A stretch of DNA of 64,000 bases from Streblospio benedicti (GCA_019095985.1 CM032669.1:8485483-8549482), one strand, 5' to 3'; numbered from the stretch's first letter, positions 13,178 through 23,738 are shown. Numbers and translations: made by a program. Notes: generated by a model from the letters alone, not told the origin.

Positions 13178-13719
13178 TGTAACGAAACTAGTTCTCAGTA
13201 GGTCTCCAGTGTGCGAGGTTGCGGCAACCTCGCAGAGTATAAAGTAGTTGTATGTAAGTTGCACTGGACTAGGTATATTATCCCCTTTGTTACACACACC
13301 TTGTTGTTATGCCTTCTTAAGCACACTTTAGGATTAAGGACTCAGTACACTACAGTACTGAGACTTGACCATTAGGGCCTCAGTTTCCTTTGTAGGCTAG
13401 TCAGATAGCACGGACCGTGTGGCTTCATAAAGGGGACGCCCTGATCGTTGCGTGTCAGCACCGATGCGAAGTCCCCCTTCCGTGTGGGGCCCGTCTTGAT
13501 ACCCGGCTTGTTGGTCACCAGGCACTCGCCCAGTACGCTGGACGGTGGCCTGTACGTGGGGTACCAGTTAACACAACGAGGAGTAATAAGGGAACCAACA
13601 TCATCTAGGAGTCAGCCGTCTGTCGCGCGTCCGAGCTTTGGGCTCGTGGCGTCGCAAATCAGCACAGAGCGCGACCCAGTCATCAAGCTGGGTACGCGAC
13701 CGACTCCACTTTGTTTACA
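13178..13719 (+). repeat. 3' LTR of the Ty3/gypsy fossil
   Basis: About 542 bp, TG...CA. It aligns with 489-1108, but its middle segment is shorter and of different sequence. Confidence 0.9.
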
Positions 13720-13723
13720 CTAT

Positions 13724-14594
13724 CAAACATTGTCCATCCATTCATTTAGAGCATTATGTTATCAATTACATAAACACTAATATCTCCTCTCTTCGATTTT
13801 GTGTATTTGATGAAAAGTCTTAATAAGTTGGTTAAGATCTCTTTTTAAGAGCATAAGATCCTGTGTGACATCATATGAATCTAGGCCTCCAATAAATATA
13901 TTGTATGATACACTTTCTTTAAATTGTGTGTAAAACACTTGTATAGTTGATTGATTATATACTGTTTATATTACGCAACCAAGAACAAAAAGGTATCTTT
14001 CACGACTCCCTGGCCATTGCAATAATCATTACACATTGAACTATTTTACAAGTACTTTCCTTTTCTCAAATTATCCATGTATACAATCCTTGCTAATGAT
14101 GATTTTGTAGGTTGTGCTGAAACTATGGGAATAAATCCAGCAGTAATTTCTGGTGCATGGTCACGATGTTAATCACCTACTGGAAGACCGAGCAGAGCAA
14201 AGATGAATATGGTGAAAAGAGTAAACAAATCTTACACCAGTTGCTAACTGAGAAGCAATACATATGAAATGACCCCCCCAGCCCCCAGTGTGATGAGGCC
14301 ATTGTCTTATTTCAAGCAGGTAGTAGTCAAGAATACGATGTTGTACTGCCAGATCAGTGGAGTTGATTGTGAAAAAAAGTTACGATTGGAGTTACCACAG
14401 CACATGCATAAATGTCCTATTGATGTATACCCATGATAATTTGGGGCATTTGGTACAAAACAAGACGACAAGACTGAGTGTGGGTCATGATTGTTACATC
14501 TGTGAGGGTCTAGCAAAATCAGTCAATGATTAGATACAAAAAAGCTTTCACTTGAGGAATCAAGGGGAGGGTTCAAATACAATTGTAGCAAAAC
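13724..14594. other. Host DNA without a recognisable gene
   Basis: AT-rich sequence between the LTR element and a related partial LTR. Short open frames on both strands show no family resemblance. I see no structured RNA. Confidence 0.4.
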
Positions 14595-14790
14595 TGGTAA
14601 AGTAGGCCTCCAGTCTGCGACTCATTGTAGCATGGTCGCAGACTATAAAAGCCCTTTATATAAGTTGCACTGGAGTAGGTTAGTTTCCCCTGGCTGAACA
14701 CACCTTGATAGGTTTATGTTGTTATTTATTATGGCCACTGTAGGATTAGGGAATTAGTACTTTTTTGTACTGTACCAATCTTGTGTACAG
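14595..14790 (+). repeat. Diverged partial LTR related to the Ty3/gypsy element
   Basis: The order of short matching blocks follows the LTR at 489 and 13178: GTAGGYCTCCAGT, a CGCAGACTATAAA block, TAAGTTGCACTGGA, ACACACCTTG and CACTGTAGGATTA. Identity is far lower than between the two LTRs of the complete element, and indels are frequent. It is probably a solo or truncated LTR of an older or sister subfamily. Confidence 0.7.
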
Positions 14791-14894
14791 CAATCAGCCG
14801 GCGACAGAGCCCACAGCATTGGAAATCGTGACTAACGTTATCGCTATGTTGGAGAGGACCGAGGCAAGCAACAAGCCACAAGTACAGTGACGAG

Positions 14895-15216
14895 TTGCTC
14901 AACTTACCCGGAGAAGGAAGTTTTTGATTCCCCTTCCATGAGAGAAATTTGCTGTCAAAATATCATCTGCTGTCAAAATGCAGGTGGCAGTGACGACCAA
15001 GCGTCCGTGGACTGAATCATCTAGCCTGCTTTCACATGGTCTCTCTCTCGTCTGGTACTCAAGAGTGGTCACCAGGTTGTTGGCACGATGGAAAAAGGTG
15101 CGTATGAATGATCGCTTATGGTCCAGATGGTGATTGGACTTGAAGTTTAAATACTGATCAGTATGGGTAGCTTTGCAGTATACATCAAACGATGTTGTGG
15201 CAGTTCTTAGAGACAA
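14895..15216 (-). mobile_element. Penelope-like element fragment, reverse transcriptase thumb part (inverted half)
   Basis: Read on the minus strand, the frame contains VYCKATHTDQYL, then a HHLDHKRS.IRT..HRAN stretch. This is the highly characteristic block of Penelope-like element (PLE) reverse transcriptases after the catalytic core. It points away from the endonuclease half that starts at about 15217 on the plus strand. In an intact PLE both parts lie on one strand, with this part immediately upstream of the other. The fragment is truncated; the RT catalytic core is not present in the window. Confidence 0.75.
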
Positions 15217-15715
15217 CGAATATCAACCATGCATCTTCAGATTACCCAAGCCTAAGGAAAAGATGCACGCAGAAGATGTCCTAATAGAAGCTATGGTAAA
15301 GATCACAGTGACTCATATTTTCCGTGAACATGGTATTAGCACATATCATAAGCCTGTGAACACAATATAGTCTATGTTACCTTCTCCCAAGGACAAGTCA
15401 CCGGACAGTGTCAATTGTGGCATCATCTATGAGGTCAGTGTCAAGAGACATATATTAGAGAGACAGGCAGGACCCTGAGCACCAGAGTCAAGGGATATTT
15501 GAACCCTAAACACGTTCCAACGGCAATAGGGGACCATATTAAGGATATAGGGCACAAGATCAGCCCTAGTGCCTTTAGAGTGGTAGCACGGGAAGAACTG
15601 GAGCTGCACAGGAAAATCTGTGTGAAGCCATTGAAATCAGAGAGCGCCAACCCTGGATGAACAGCGACACCGGCTACGAAGGCCCCCCCTGTACAAAAAG
15701 CTCTGCTGTCACATG
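15217..15715 (+). mobile_element. Penelope-like element fragment, linker and GIY-YIG endonuclease part
   Basis: Successive plus-strand blocks match the PLE C-terminal region: LRDNEYQP, IFREHGISTYHKP, PSPKDK, then a TYIRETGRTLSTRVKG block (the GIY-YIG/URI-like part), AIGDHI..IGHKI, FRVVARE, and finally EAIEIRERQPWMNSDTGYE. The blocks fall in different frames, so this is a decayed copy. PLEs use this endonuclease for target-primed insertion. The 3' end of the element is near 15.7-15.75 kb, where a different repeat starts. Confidence 0.75.
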
Positions 15716-15757
15716 ATCGCCAAAACCATGGTGGTCATGTGACCCATTGAGAGGTTC

Positions 15758-16754
15758 ATATTCAATGGAATAACTCGGCACTTAACATTTGATACCTAGA
15801 ATGGTCTTCTGTGTCTATTGATTAAGAATTAAGTCAGTACGGCATGGAAATGCACTAATTTTCAGACAATTTTCAGAAATCTGATGTCTTGAGTGTGCAA
15901 ACAGTGCCTGAATAAGGTTTAGTGGGGCCTGGCTGTGAGTCATCGTGGGGCCATTTCAATCCTTTGATACGTATAATGTGTGTGAACGTGTTAATTTTAT
16001 GGAAACTTTAATGTGTTTTAACCTCGATTTCAGCGAGGTTGTGGAAATAGGGCATTTTTCCTCAACTAACTGGAATTACCCCTTAACTAATGAGTAACTA
16101 AAGGTAATTAAAGGTAATCAACCTTATGCTGTTGAATACACATATTATGTTTAGATTAATATATTCGACACCAAAATAGGAAAAAACGATACAATGATTC
16201 CCTATCTACAAATCTCATAAAATGTACTAATAAAAGCCTGAGCGGTCAGGCCTTGATTTATTTAGTATATTGTATATAATAAAAATTGGGCTAAATTATC
16301 CTAAACCCAAAAATCAGAATTTTCTATCAAACCTGTTTTTTTGTCCACAATGCACTCTAGAATCCCATATCGGATTCTTATCTCAGAAGGTGTTTTGAAC
16401 ACTTTTTTCAGAGATGTGAACCTGTCAGCATTGAAAATCTTAATCACAGTCATGAAAAAAATCTTAATTTTCACAAAAATCTTAAAAAAATCTTAAAAAA
16501 TGTTTTTCTATATAAAAAAATCTTAAGGGAAATACTTAGTATATTTACTAGTATTGTAAACTACACTGGGGTGAAATGAAAAAAAATGATAATTGGAAAA
16601 AAAATCTAGATATCATGAAAAATTGAAAAAAAGATCAGCAAAATCCAACAAGAATTGATAAAGTAGTTAATATTTAGATTAAACAAGCATTTGCCATTTA
16701 CCCCTCTGTCACAGGGCTTCATCATATAAGTCCACCAAATGGCATTTTGAAGCA
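15758..16754 (+). repeat. Unclassified ~1-kb interspersed repeat, copy 1
   Basis: It aligns end to end with 26276-27299 in the same orientation, with high identity and many small indels. It contains a stretch of repeated AATCTTAA words and a GGGGCC-rich motif also found near 17.8 and 55.6 kb. No coding capacity, no terminal inverted repeats and no LTR signature are visible. Its right end coincides with the end of the inverted duplication's left arm. Confidence 0.85.
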
Positions 16755-17509
16755 TTTACGTATTTTGAATTTTTACCTGTTTGATATTTGATTTCAAAAT
16801 TTGTCATAACGGTCTCGGTAAGGACTGTCCGTGGCAACATCTTTATGTTCATGTCTACAAAGAAAACACCATGTGACTTTGGCTCATTTACAGCTTCATA
16901 AAAGACCAATGTAAACCTCTATTAAAAGAGCACCTCTCTATGTATACCACGTAATTGTAATTTTGTACAATTATCAATGTGCGACATACTGAAAACAGAA
17001 ATGGTCGTGCACGCTGGTTCTAAATCATCACCAACGTTTAGTTCCGCTTCTGATTTTGAATATATGTGTTTACTTTCCCAATACTTGTGGAATTCATTTT
17101 CTACATCCTGTCTCATGTCTACCAAGCACATTTCTATCATATAGACATAGCTGGAGACAGGTTTTACATAGTTAAATGATTAAATGGAATCTTACGATGT
17201 TCGAGAGAATGTAGAAAATGACTTTTAATAGATTGTGACGCACGATGTGTCCTTTACGCACGTTCTTTCACAGAGTACATTTCAATACTGGCAATTAAGT
17301 GACATCGTCTAGGCCAAAAAAGACAGAAAAAGAAAAAAAAGAGAATAAAACAGACAAAAGGGGGGCGTAAAGACTATATTTGGTTTGCCATCTAAAATGT
17401 TGGTGAATATAACAATCTAATTGTGCTTGTTGTCAGATTCTGGCAAAATTTATACGCGCGCAAATATTTTACGCGAAAGCCTCTAATGATAAGGGATTGT
17501 AATTTAAGT

Positions 17510-17840
17510 TACTATGGGCCCCCAGATTTCTTTTTGTACTTCTTTTATGCGAAAGCACATAAACAGAAGAAGCCCCAAGTATATATTTTTTCAGGGGCCC
17601 CAAGTTATGTGAAATCTGTTGATCAACTCAAAGCCTCAAATAACAAGGGGCCCTAGAACACATTACTATGGGGCCCCAGACTTTGCCAACATTTTTACAC
17701 ATATTTCTTTTTTATGCCAAAGCACCAAAACAGAAGGCCCAAGTATATTTTTTGTTTCAGGGGGCCCCATAAAATGTCACCAAGGGCCCCACATTGACTC
17801 ACAGCCCGGGGCCCCACTAACCCTTAATCGGGCGCTGCTT
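17510..17840. repeat. GGGCCCC-rich repeat block inside the left arm
   Basis: Two imperfect tandem units contain GGGCCCCAG...TTTTATGC.AAAGCA and AGTATAT..TTTT.CAGGGGCCCC. A related block lies at 55.54-55.77 kb (other arm, inverted). A single diverged copy is at about 27780-27895. It is therefore an interspersed repeat that was already present in the arm before duplication. Confidence 0.6.
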
Positions 17841-18088
17841 GTTCTGTTGGCAACCAAACAACTCAAAGGCGCTTCAGTGAGCACATATGGTAAAAAGTAG
17901 TTTATAAAATGATCAGATGCAAAAAATCATCTGCTGCAATATTAGTAAAGTGCACTACTATATGAATCTGAATGTACCAGATGGCAGACGTATGTCGCAA
18001 CCCAGGAGTTATTTTCGTATGTATTGTGCAAAGGTTGAATGGCTGTAGATGTCTTATATATACACCTGCTACTGTCTAAGTATATACA

Positions 18089-18270
18089 TGTACAGTATAG
18101 GTCCGAATATCCGGATCACGATTATCCGTAAATCCGCTTTATCCGGACATGAAATCCTGGTCCCATTTTTTACGAACTCAGACATCGCATTAAAATAATT
18201 TCACCGAAAAAATTGCGAATAGGGGGGAAAATCGCGAATAGGCTAGTGAAGCAAATGGCGTTAGCCTCGT
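18089..18270. repeat. Short insertion with pogo-like end, absent from the other arm
   Basis: It starts with ACAGTATAGGTCCGAATATC, resembling terminal repeats of pogo/Tigger-type MITEs. In the right arm the flanking sequences are directly joined (near 55280), so the right arm acts as the empty site. The far end does not show a clear matching inverted repeat. It may be truncated. Confidence 0.55.
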
Positions 18271-18887
18271 CACGTATATGGTTATGCGGGCAGTGAACTT
18301 TTAAGGGTTTGGTTTTACGCTATATTTTTTTTTCAATATGATTTCAAGCTTGTTAACTTCATGATTTTTAAACAATGTCGACTCTGTACAGTTTTAAACG
18401 AAAAGTCGAGGTAATCATATAGTTAAATATTATGTTTGTCATTTGAACTCGTTTTACAAACTATATACGTAGCAGTCTGCAGTGTGAGAGAACTGACTGT
18501 TTGCAAAAAATAATAATGACAATAATGCTAGTAATGCATGTTTCAATGTACATGTATTTCTTATATTTATTCAACTTCCAACCATCTCTCCCCTGTATAA
18601 ATAATCTAAACAGCACATGAGAATGGCATTAAAATGAGAGCAATCACAGAATAATAAAACTAAATATAAACAGCACATGAACGAACAGAAGTTGTCATTA
18701 CTGTAAATGCAACTGGCAGTAGACCATTTTAAACACACATTTAAATATGAACAAAACTAAAATAGTTGGTGCATGTAAATTTTATTACCACGAACAGAAT
18801 TATAGTATTGCTATTCATTATCTCTCTTCTGTATGGCAAGTCGTGTTCCGTCAGGGCCACTTGATATAGTCAAGGTTAAGGTTGTAA

Positions 18888-19164
18888 AATTTAGTAGGGT
18901 TATAGTTGAGTTTAACATGCATGGTACTTTTCAGTACATTCAGAACCAAGAAGACTTATTCAGTCTTTGACACACAACCCCGGACCTGTGGGTCAACATT
19001 TTAGCGACTAGCCAACAAAAGTGTTTTCAAGGCTAAAACCTTTGCATTGGTGACATTGATAAATTTATTATGTCATGTCTTACGTCCAACGTATGTCCAT
19101 GATGGTTAAGTATCTCCGTTATAGTACCATGCATGTTAAACTCAACTATAACCCTACTAAATTT
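18888..19164. repeat. MITE-like foldback element with ~40-bp terminal inverted repeats
   Basis: The left end (18888-18927) contains TTTAGTAGGGTTATAGTTGA and runs on to GCATGGTAC. The right end (19124-19164) is its reverse complement. The interior is non-coding. The right duplication arm lacks the element (near 54580-54600), where only ACAACCTT remains. In the left arm ACAACCTT-like words occur on both sides of the wider insertion (to about 19213). Confidence 0.8.
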
Positions 19165-19330
19165 CATATCAAAGCATGCGAATCTCCACAACAATACTTC
19201 ACTAGATCTAAGGTTGTCTTCAGCTATGTCTATACAGTGGTAGGAGCTTGTTTCTCACAGAAAACAGAGAGAGAAGAATAAAATTAACCCCACAAGCAAA
19301 CCTGAGAAAATCACATTAGAATAATCATTG

Positions 19331-20398
19331 CTATTGTGACTGAGAATCAAGGTTCTCATATTCACCGTGAACAGTTTGATACGCAAAATAAGATATATAA
19401 TCTATCGGCCATTTCAAGCCCCTTTCTTGTCTAAATTCAGCATCTACCAAGCAGCCCACTAGTGCTATAGTAGATGCGCAGTTCATGACAAAGAGAATTC
19501 CTATAGAAACGAAGTGGGCTATCCAACTTTCATACTCCACATTGGGAGCAGAAATTACGAAGTGTTTGAACAAACCCAACATCCCCCTCCACAGGAACAA
19601 AACTGCGACCACTTCGAAGAAATGCATCATGTTCTCAATGACTAGAGCGGGTATCAAATTACCACTGACGTATTGGAATATCTTGTTCACCGGACGTTCT
19701 AGAGAAAATAAAATCCACACTGCTATATAGCCTATACACAAACAAACGTAGTAGGATTTAAACAGGTCATCTGGGTATAGAAGTCCACCGTATAGATTCC
19801 ACAGCCCCCTCCATGTGAGCATAGTGAGCGGTAAGATGATGAGCACTGTCAATAATATGTCCAAGATATGGAGGCAGATATTGTCATTAGGAAGCGTTCG
19901 AAAGCGAGGTTTTGTTTGGTAGAAATCCTTTCGCGTGTCCATCAGTACAAGAAGCGGTGCCCCTGGGGCATTGCCAGTGGCTCGCAACAATATTTTAAGT
20001 ACCCAAGCCACAAGCAGGGACACAACTGCTTCGGACACTGTTGTACCCAGATAGTGGTCCATCAAGCCCCACACTCCCCTCCAATAAAATACGGTCCCAG
20101 TTGCAAATACATATATAAATATCCTTGAGATTATCATATGCTTTGCATTGAAGCCCACATCCATTACATCTTTGAGCACGTCCAAAACAAAATAACCTAA
20201 AATGCAGCTACAAATCCCGACCCCCAGCGATATTGAATATGACACTACTCCAGACTGAGGGAGGTAGACGTCCTGTAGTTTCCAGGTGCCTGCCCAGAAC
20301 AGTATCACAAGAGGGGTGATGCAAAATGTGGTGACGAACATGTCCCCCAGGCGTATGCAGAACCTGGAGCGTGCACTGTAAGGCTGCGAGGTATCCAT
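19331..20398 (-). CDS. Fuseless-like eight-helix membrane protein, copy 1
   Basis: This is an intact, intronless frame of 355 residues. The start chosen is the ATG at 20398 (protein MDTSQPYS). It is shared with copy 2 and matches the start of copy 3; an upstream in-frame ATG at 20425 is not conserved. The chain has eight hydrophobic segments, at about residues 20-38, 54-75, 88-108, 119-137, 178-200, 218-238, 262-282 and 300-325. They are arranged as four two-helix units, each with a W-x-G-x-W signature: WAGTW, WRGVW, WRGLW and WRGML. The last unit has Leu where the other copies have Trp. This pattern and length fit the Fuseless family, known from Drosophila as a presynaptic multi-pass protein that organises calcium channels; the biochemical role is unresolved. 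The short tail contains YENL, a possible tyrosine-type sorting motif. It lies in the left arm of an inverted duplication. It differs from copy 2 at about 23 residues, with no indels, which suggests both have been kept functional. Confidence 0.8.
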   Translation of the reverse strand: MDTSQPYSARSRFCIRLGDMFVTTFCITPLVILFWAGTWKLQDVYLPQSGVVSYSISLGVGICSCILGYFVLDVLKDVMDVGFNAKHMIISRIFIYVFATGTVFYWRGVWGLMDHYLGTTVSEAVVSLLVAWVLKILLRATGNAPGAPLLVLMDTRKDFYQTKPRFRTLPNDNICLHILDILLTVLIILPLTMLTWRGLWNLYGGLLYPDDLFKSYYVCLCIGYIAVWILFSLERPVNKIFQYVSGNLIPALVIENMMHFFEVVAVLFLWRGMLGLFKHFVISAPNVEYESWIAHFVSIGILFVMNCASTIALVGCLVDAEFRQERGLKWPIDYISYFAYQTVHGEYENLDSQSQ

Positions 20399-21020
20399 GA
20401 TCACGACTGGTGTGATGTAGGTCACAATATGTAAAAATCACTGCAACAACAGAAGACTATTGGAAAAAAGGTGCTCCGCAGCAGACAAAAAAATCATGTC
20501 ACATTGCCTGCCATTTATCGACAACTGGCGCCTTAGTCCATTTTTAACGTTGAAAGTGTCAAACGCATGTGAAAATCATGATAATATAGCACAAGGCCAT
20601 TGGAAAAACCGGTTGGTTGATTGTCATAGGCCAAGACGTAATTAGGAACACGCATTTGACTTCCATTAGAACCAAAATATGTTCCGCTTTTATGCACATC
20701 TCAAGGAGATATTTGCTTTTGCTGGCATAAATAAAGTTCAGTGCGGTGCGGAATGTTAAGTGTTGTGGACTAGTTTTGATAAATCGCTAGTGCATGCTCT
20801 ATTGGTGGTAGACCTTCTTTTAAGGAAAGTGGGAAAAAGATTTGTTTGAATGACATTTTATGTGGTTGTATTTTATAATTCATTTTGATGGTTGTGATGT
20901 AAAAATGTTATAATGTAATGAAAATTATGTTTTTTATATGTTTTTTTTAATGAATCATGCTACGCGAGCATGGGACAAAGTATTTAGTACAGCAATGCAA
21001 TGTTATAGAAGAAAAAAAGT
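20399..21020 (-). promoter_or_regulatory. Conserved upstream region of Fuseless-like copy 1
   Basis: About 600 bp upstream of the start codon is shared with the same position of copy 2 (52755-53392). It therefore lay inside the duplicated unit and probably holds the promoter. Blocks such as AACATTCCGCACCGCACTGA and a CATAAAAGC word (TATA-like, around 20700) are retained. No start site can be fixed from sequence alone. Confidence 0.4.
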
Positions 21021-21414
21021 AAAATAAGGAATGGAATTATGTAAATGCTAAACAAAATGAACCTCCAGTAGAGAGCGCTCGAGCATGGTTTTCACACACT
21101 CCCTTTGCAATTGCTCCACAATGTCCATCTACTATTCACGTCTAACTTAACCTGGGTTATTTACCAACACTGACATCTCTATGTAAGTGAGGCATGAATT
21201 TGTCAAACACGCACCCTTGCTCCAAACAAAATTTGTACAGGTGCATTGAGACGCATCACCAAACGACTCTTAAATCCATATAATGAATATTGCACTTGCC
21301 GTTTGCGGGTTTGTGTTTCAGAACGTTATGAATGCAACATGTGAATAGCGTGTCATAACGCAAACCGCACTATGCACAACATGCATGAGCAACACCTAGT
21401 TTATCATTACTGTT
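21021..21414. other. Host DNA without a recognisable gene
   Basis: Non-coding, moderately AT-rich sequence between the end of the inverted duplication arm and a MITE-like element. I see nothing to annotate. Confidence 0.4.
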
Positions 21415-21947
21415 GGTACTCTCGAGTTCTGAATGACGGTACAGTCTTGAATAAGAGTACAGGTTGGAAAATCACGACATTTTTAATAACAGTACGGGTT
21501 TGAAAAAACATACAAGATGGAAATTCTATTGAAATCGAATAAGAGTACGGGGTTTCAATAATAGTACAGATCAATTATTTGCATGAGGTCAGACCAATTA
21601 TTATTCAATGAATGTCTGTCATTTAATGAAAATGATTATTCGTACTAGTATTTTTTTTAAATGAAAATGATTATTAGTATTTTGTAAAATATCATAAGAT
21701 CATCAACTGCAGGCTATACTTCTTGAGCTTTAAGGCAAATTCGTCTGCTTCTTGTTCACTAGTAGGCGCCAACATTTTTTCCCGTGAGATCGAGTGAGAA
21801 TTAGAGAATGTACGGTGCCTAATAAACATACAGGGTGACAAAGCTTTTTTTAAATAAGCGTACAGACTCGAATAAGGCCGTACAGGGTGGAATATTTTTT
21901 ATAATAAATACCCGTACATGTACGGCAATTCGGAACTCAAGAGTAGC
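21415..21947. repeat. MITE-like element with inverted ends and internal GTAC-containing units
   Basis: The left end TACTCTCGAGTTCTGAAT and the right end ATTCGGAACTCAAGAGTA are near-perfect reverse complements. The interior repeats short words of the type AATAAGAGTACRGG and GTACAG at irregular spacing on both halves. It is non-coding, about 530 bp. Confidence 0.65.
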
Positions 21948-23523
21948 GTTTAAAGGTCCTGCATCGTCAAGTGATTCTACAAGTTGAAAGCACTAAATAT
22001 CAATCTTATTTTCTATTTGGGTTATAAATAGATAAATGCGCTTACCTGTTTTTTTTCCCAAAGATCAGCAAGTAGATGAATATGAAAGAAAGAAAGAAAA
22101 GTGTTATCATATGTTGAAAAATAAACATTGATGATATCAACAAAAGTAGGCCTATATGCTTAACAAAAATTCTTAGCTTGAAGCATAGAGACATGTGATC
22201 TTACCCCTCTCAAGTAAAACAACTGATTGCATTAAAACAGGCCCAGGTCTGCAGTAGTACACTTGCTTCCCCTCTCATCACATGGCCCATGTTAAAAAAC
22301 CTTATTATCAGAATTGATGTCTAGAAAAATCTGACTCTGACATAGCATCTGCATATTTTATGAGCTAAAGCATATATGTGCTTGTTGTTACACCTCGAGT
22401 CTATTTTAGGGGGAGATGAGTCGATGGATTGTGACACTAAGTTGTCAAGGATCTTCCCAGGGGAGGTTTAAATGCAGTCTTCAAACACGTTATCCTCGTT
22501 TGGTTTCGGTAAATTATTCAGTAATGAGAGACAGAATGCTAACGCAGGGCTTCAACTGGAAACTAAGACTCCTTCGGGGTAACCGAAGGTCACAGGGTCA
22601 CCAGATCTCTTCCCAGTAGTACAAACGTCGGACTAGTTGAATAAAAACTAGTGTCAGTGAGATGCTGACATTGCACAGGCCACCACACAGGGACTAATTC
22701 AGTACAACCGTTTTAGAACAGGTTTGGAGGCTGGGTGGACACTCGAATATAGTACATGTATTTAATTCTGAATAGTTTTTCAATACCCGACCCACGAATT
22801 CCTGGCACAAGTGATAGCAATTGCCCTAAACATGGATTGAAACGAACTCAAAATGCCATGTTCAGACGAAAGAGCTGGCATCTTCACAGTTAAAATAGCT
22901 TTGAGGTAAAAGCCAGACAGAACCGGGGGCCCCAGTACAGATATATCACTGTACAAGCGTATCAAAGAAAGCGTGTCTCATCAAATCCCCTGTGCACACT
23001 GTGTATCTTGAATTCCTGAACGTTAGAGAAAAATACTGCTCAAAACTACAAGCTCACGGGTTGATTTGTGTCATAAACCAGTCATATACTGGTGGACAAT
23101 GGGTATTTCTGTGGGTGTAATTAACTATAAAAAGTAGAACAAAACCATGTAACAATTATTCGTTTTCTGATGTAATATTCAAAACTTGTAACTCGTTTAA
23201 AGTGCCTTATAAATTATGAATTCTATATTGCAATGGAAATAAGTTAGATGTTATTAATGATATTGCAGCGATAAATGGCAATTCACAGGCAGATGATATC
23301 GCGATATGAATACTTAATCAGAAAAACGTAGAAAAATATAAATGAACAGGCAGCAAGATACATGTTTCACGTACTAATAAATGAACCAGCTTAACCCTGG
23401 ATATTGCTACATGAGAATGTTATTAGTCAAAGAGAGGATTGGCAGGAATTTTCGCCTAGTTTTGTTTTCTGAAGAAGCGGGGGGAAATTGAGCAATGTTA
23501 GGGTGAAAAGCATTGTTTTCACA
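21948..23523. other. AT-rich host DNA, nothing recognised
   Basis: Short open frames (for example 22416-22619) have no family resemblance. There is a GAAAGAAAGAAA purine stretch near 22085. No gene, RNA or mobile element can be supported. Confidence 0.4.
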
Positions 23524-23738
23524 GCTACTGTAAAACTACAATATTTTGCGGCTGTTAAATTTTGCGATTTTCATCTATAAATTATTTTGTGACAATTTAA
23601 TTTTGCGATTTCGGTCCATCCTGGACCTACTTCACATAGACTATTAATGTTTGCTGACTATTTAAGTTGCAATGTTGCACCTACCCACGAAATTTGCAAA
23701 TCAAGTCGCGTGCAGACATTTCTAGTTTTACAGTACAT
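23524..23738. repeat. Small MITE-like element
   Basis: The ends CTACTGTAAAACTA (left) and TAGTTTTACAGTA (right) are inverted copies about 200 bp apart. The interior is AT-rich and non-coding, with repeated TTTTGCGATTT words. Confidence 0.55.

Larger units (their letters stand above)
489..13719 (+). mobile_element. Ty3/gypsy-type LTR retrotransposon fossil, about 13.2 kb
   Basis: The element is bounded by two LTRs beginning TG and ending CA. CTAT lies just before the left LTR (485-488) and just after the right one (13720-13723), as expected for a target-site duplication. Order of parts: 5' LTR, primer-binding site, gag-like region, protease, reverse transcriptase, RNase H, integrase, a long unassigned 3' region, purine-rich tract, 3' LTR. 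The order RT-RNase H-integrase is that of Ty3/gypsy. The whole block is visibly more GC-rich than the flanks. Outside a middle segment that does not align, the LTRs differ at roughly 2-5% of positions, so the insertion is fairly recent. The coding part is nevertheless heavily broken, with well over ten interruptions. At 13.2 kb it is long for the family. No envelope-like region was recognised. Confidence 0.9.
16755..21020 (-). repeat. Left arm of a large inverted duplication
   Basis: Read on the minus strand, this arm matches 52755-56537 on the plus strand from upstream of the Fuseless-like gene to about 2 kb downstream of it. Landmarks shared by both arms include the gene itself (about 94% protein identity), the AGAGCATGCACTAGCG block upstream, a GGGGCCCC-rich block downstream, and a final block ending in AAAATTCAAAATAC. 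The left arm carries at least two later insertions, at about 18089-18270 and 18888-19213, that are absent from the right arm. Confidence 0.9.

Noticed and set aside
16755-21020. Fuseless-like copy 1 as a retrocopy because it has no introns
   Set aside because: Upstream and downstream non-transcribed flanks are shared with copy 2, and no poly-A tail or target duplication surrounds the gene, so DNA-level duplication explains it better.
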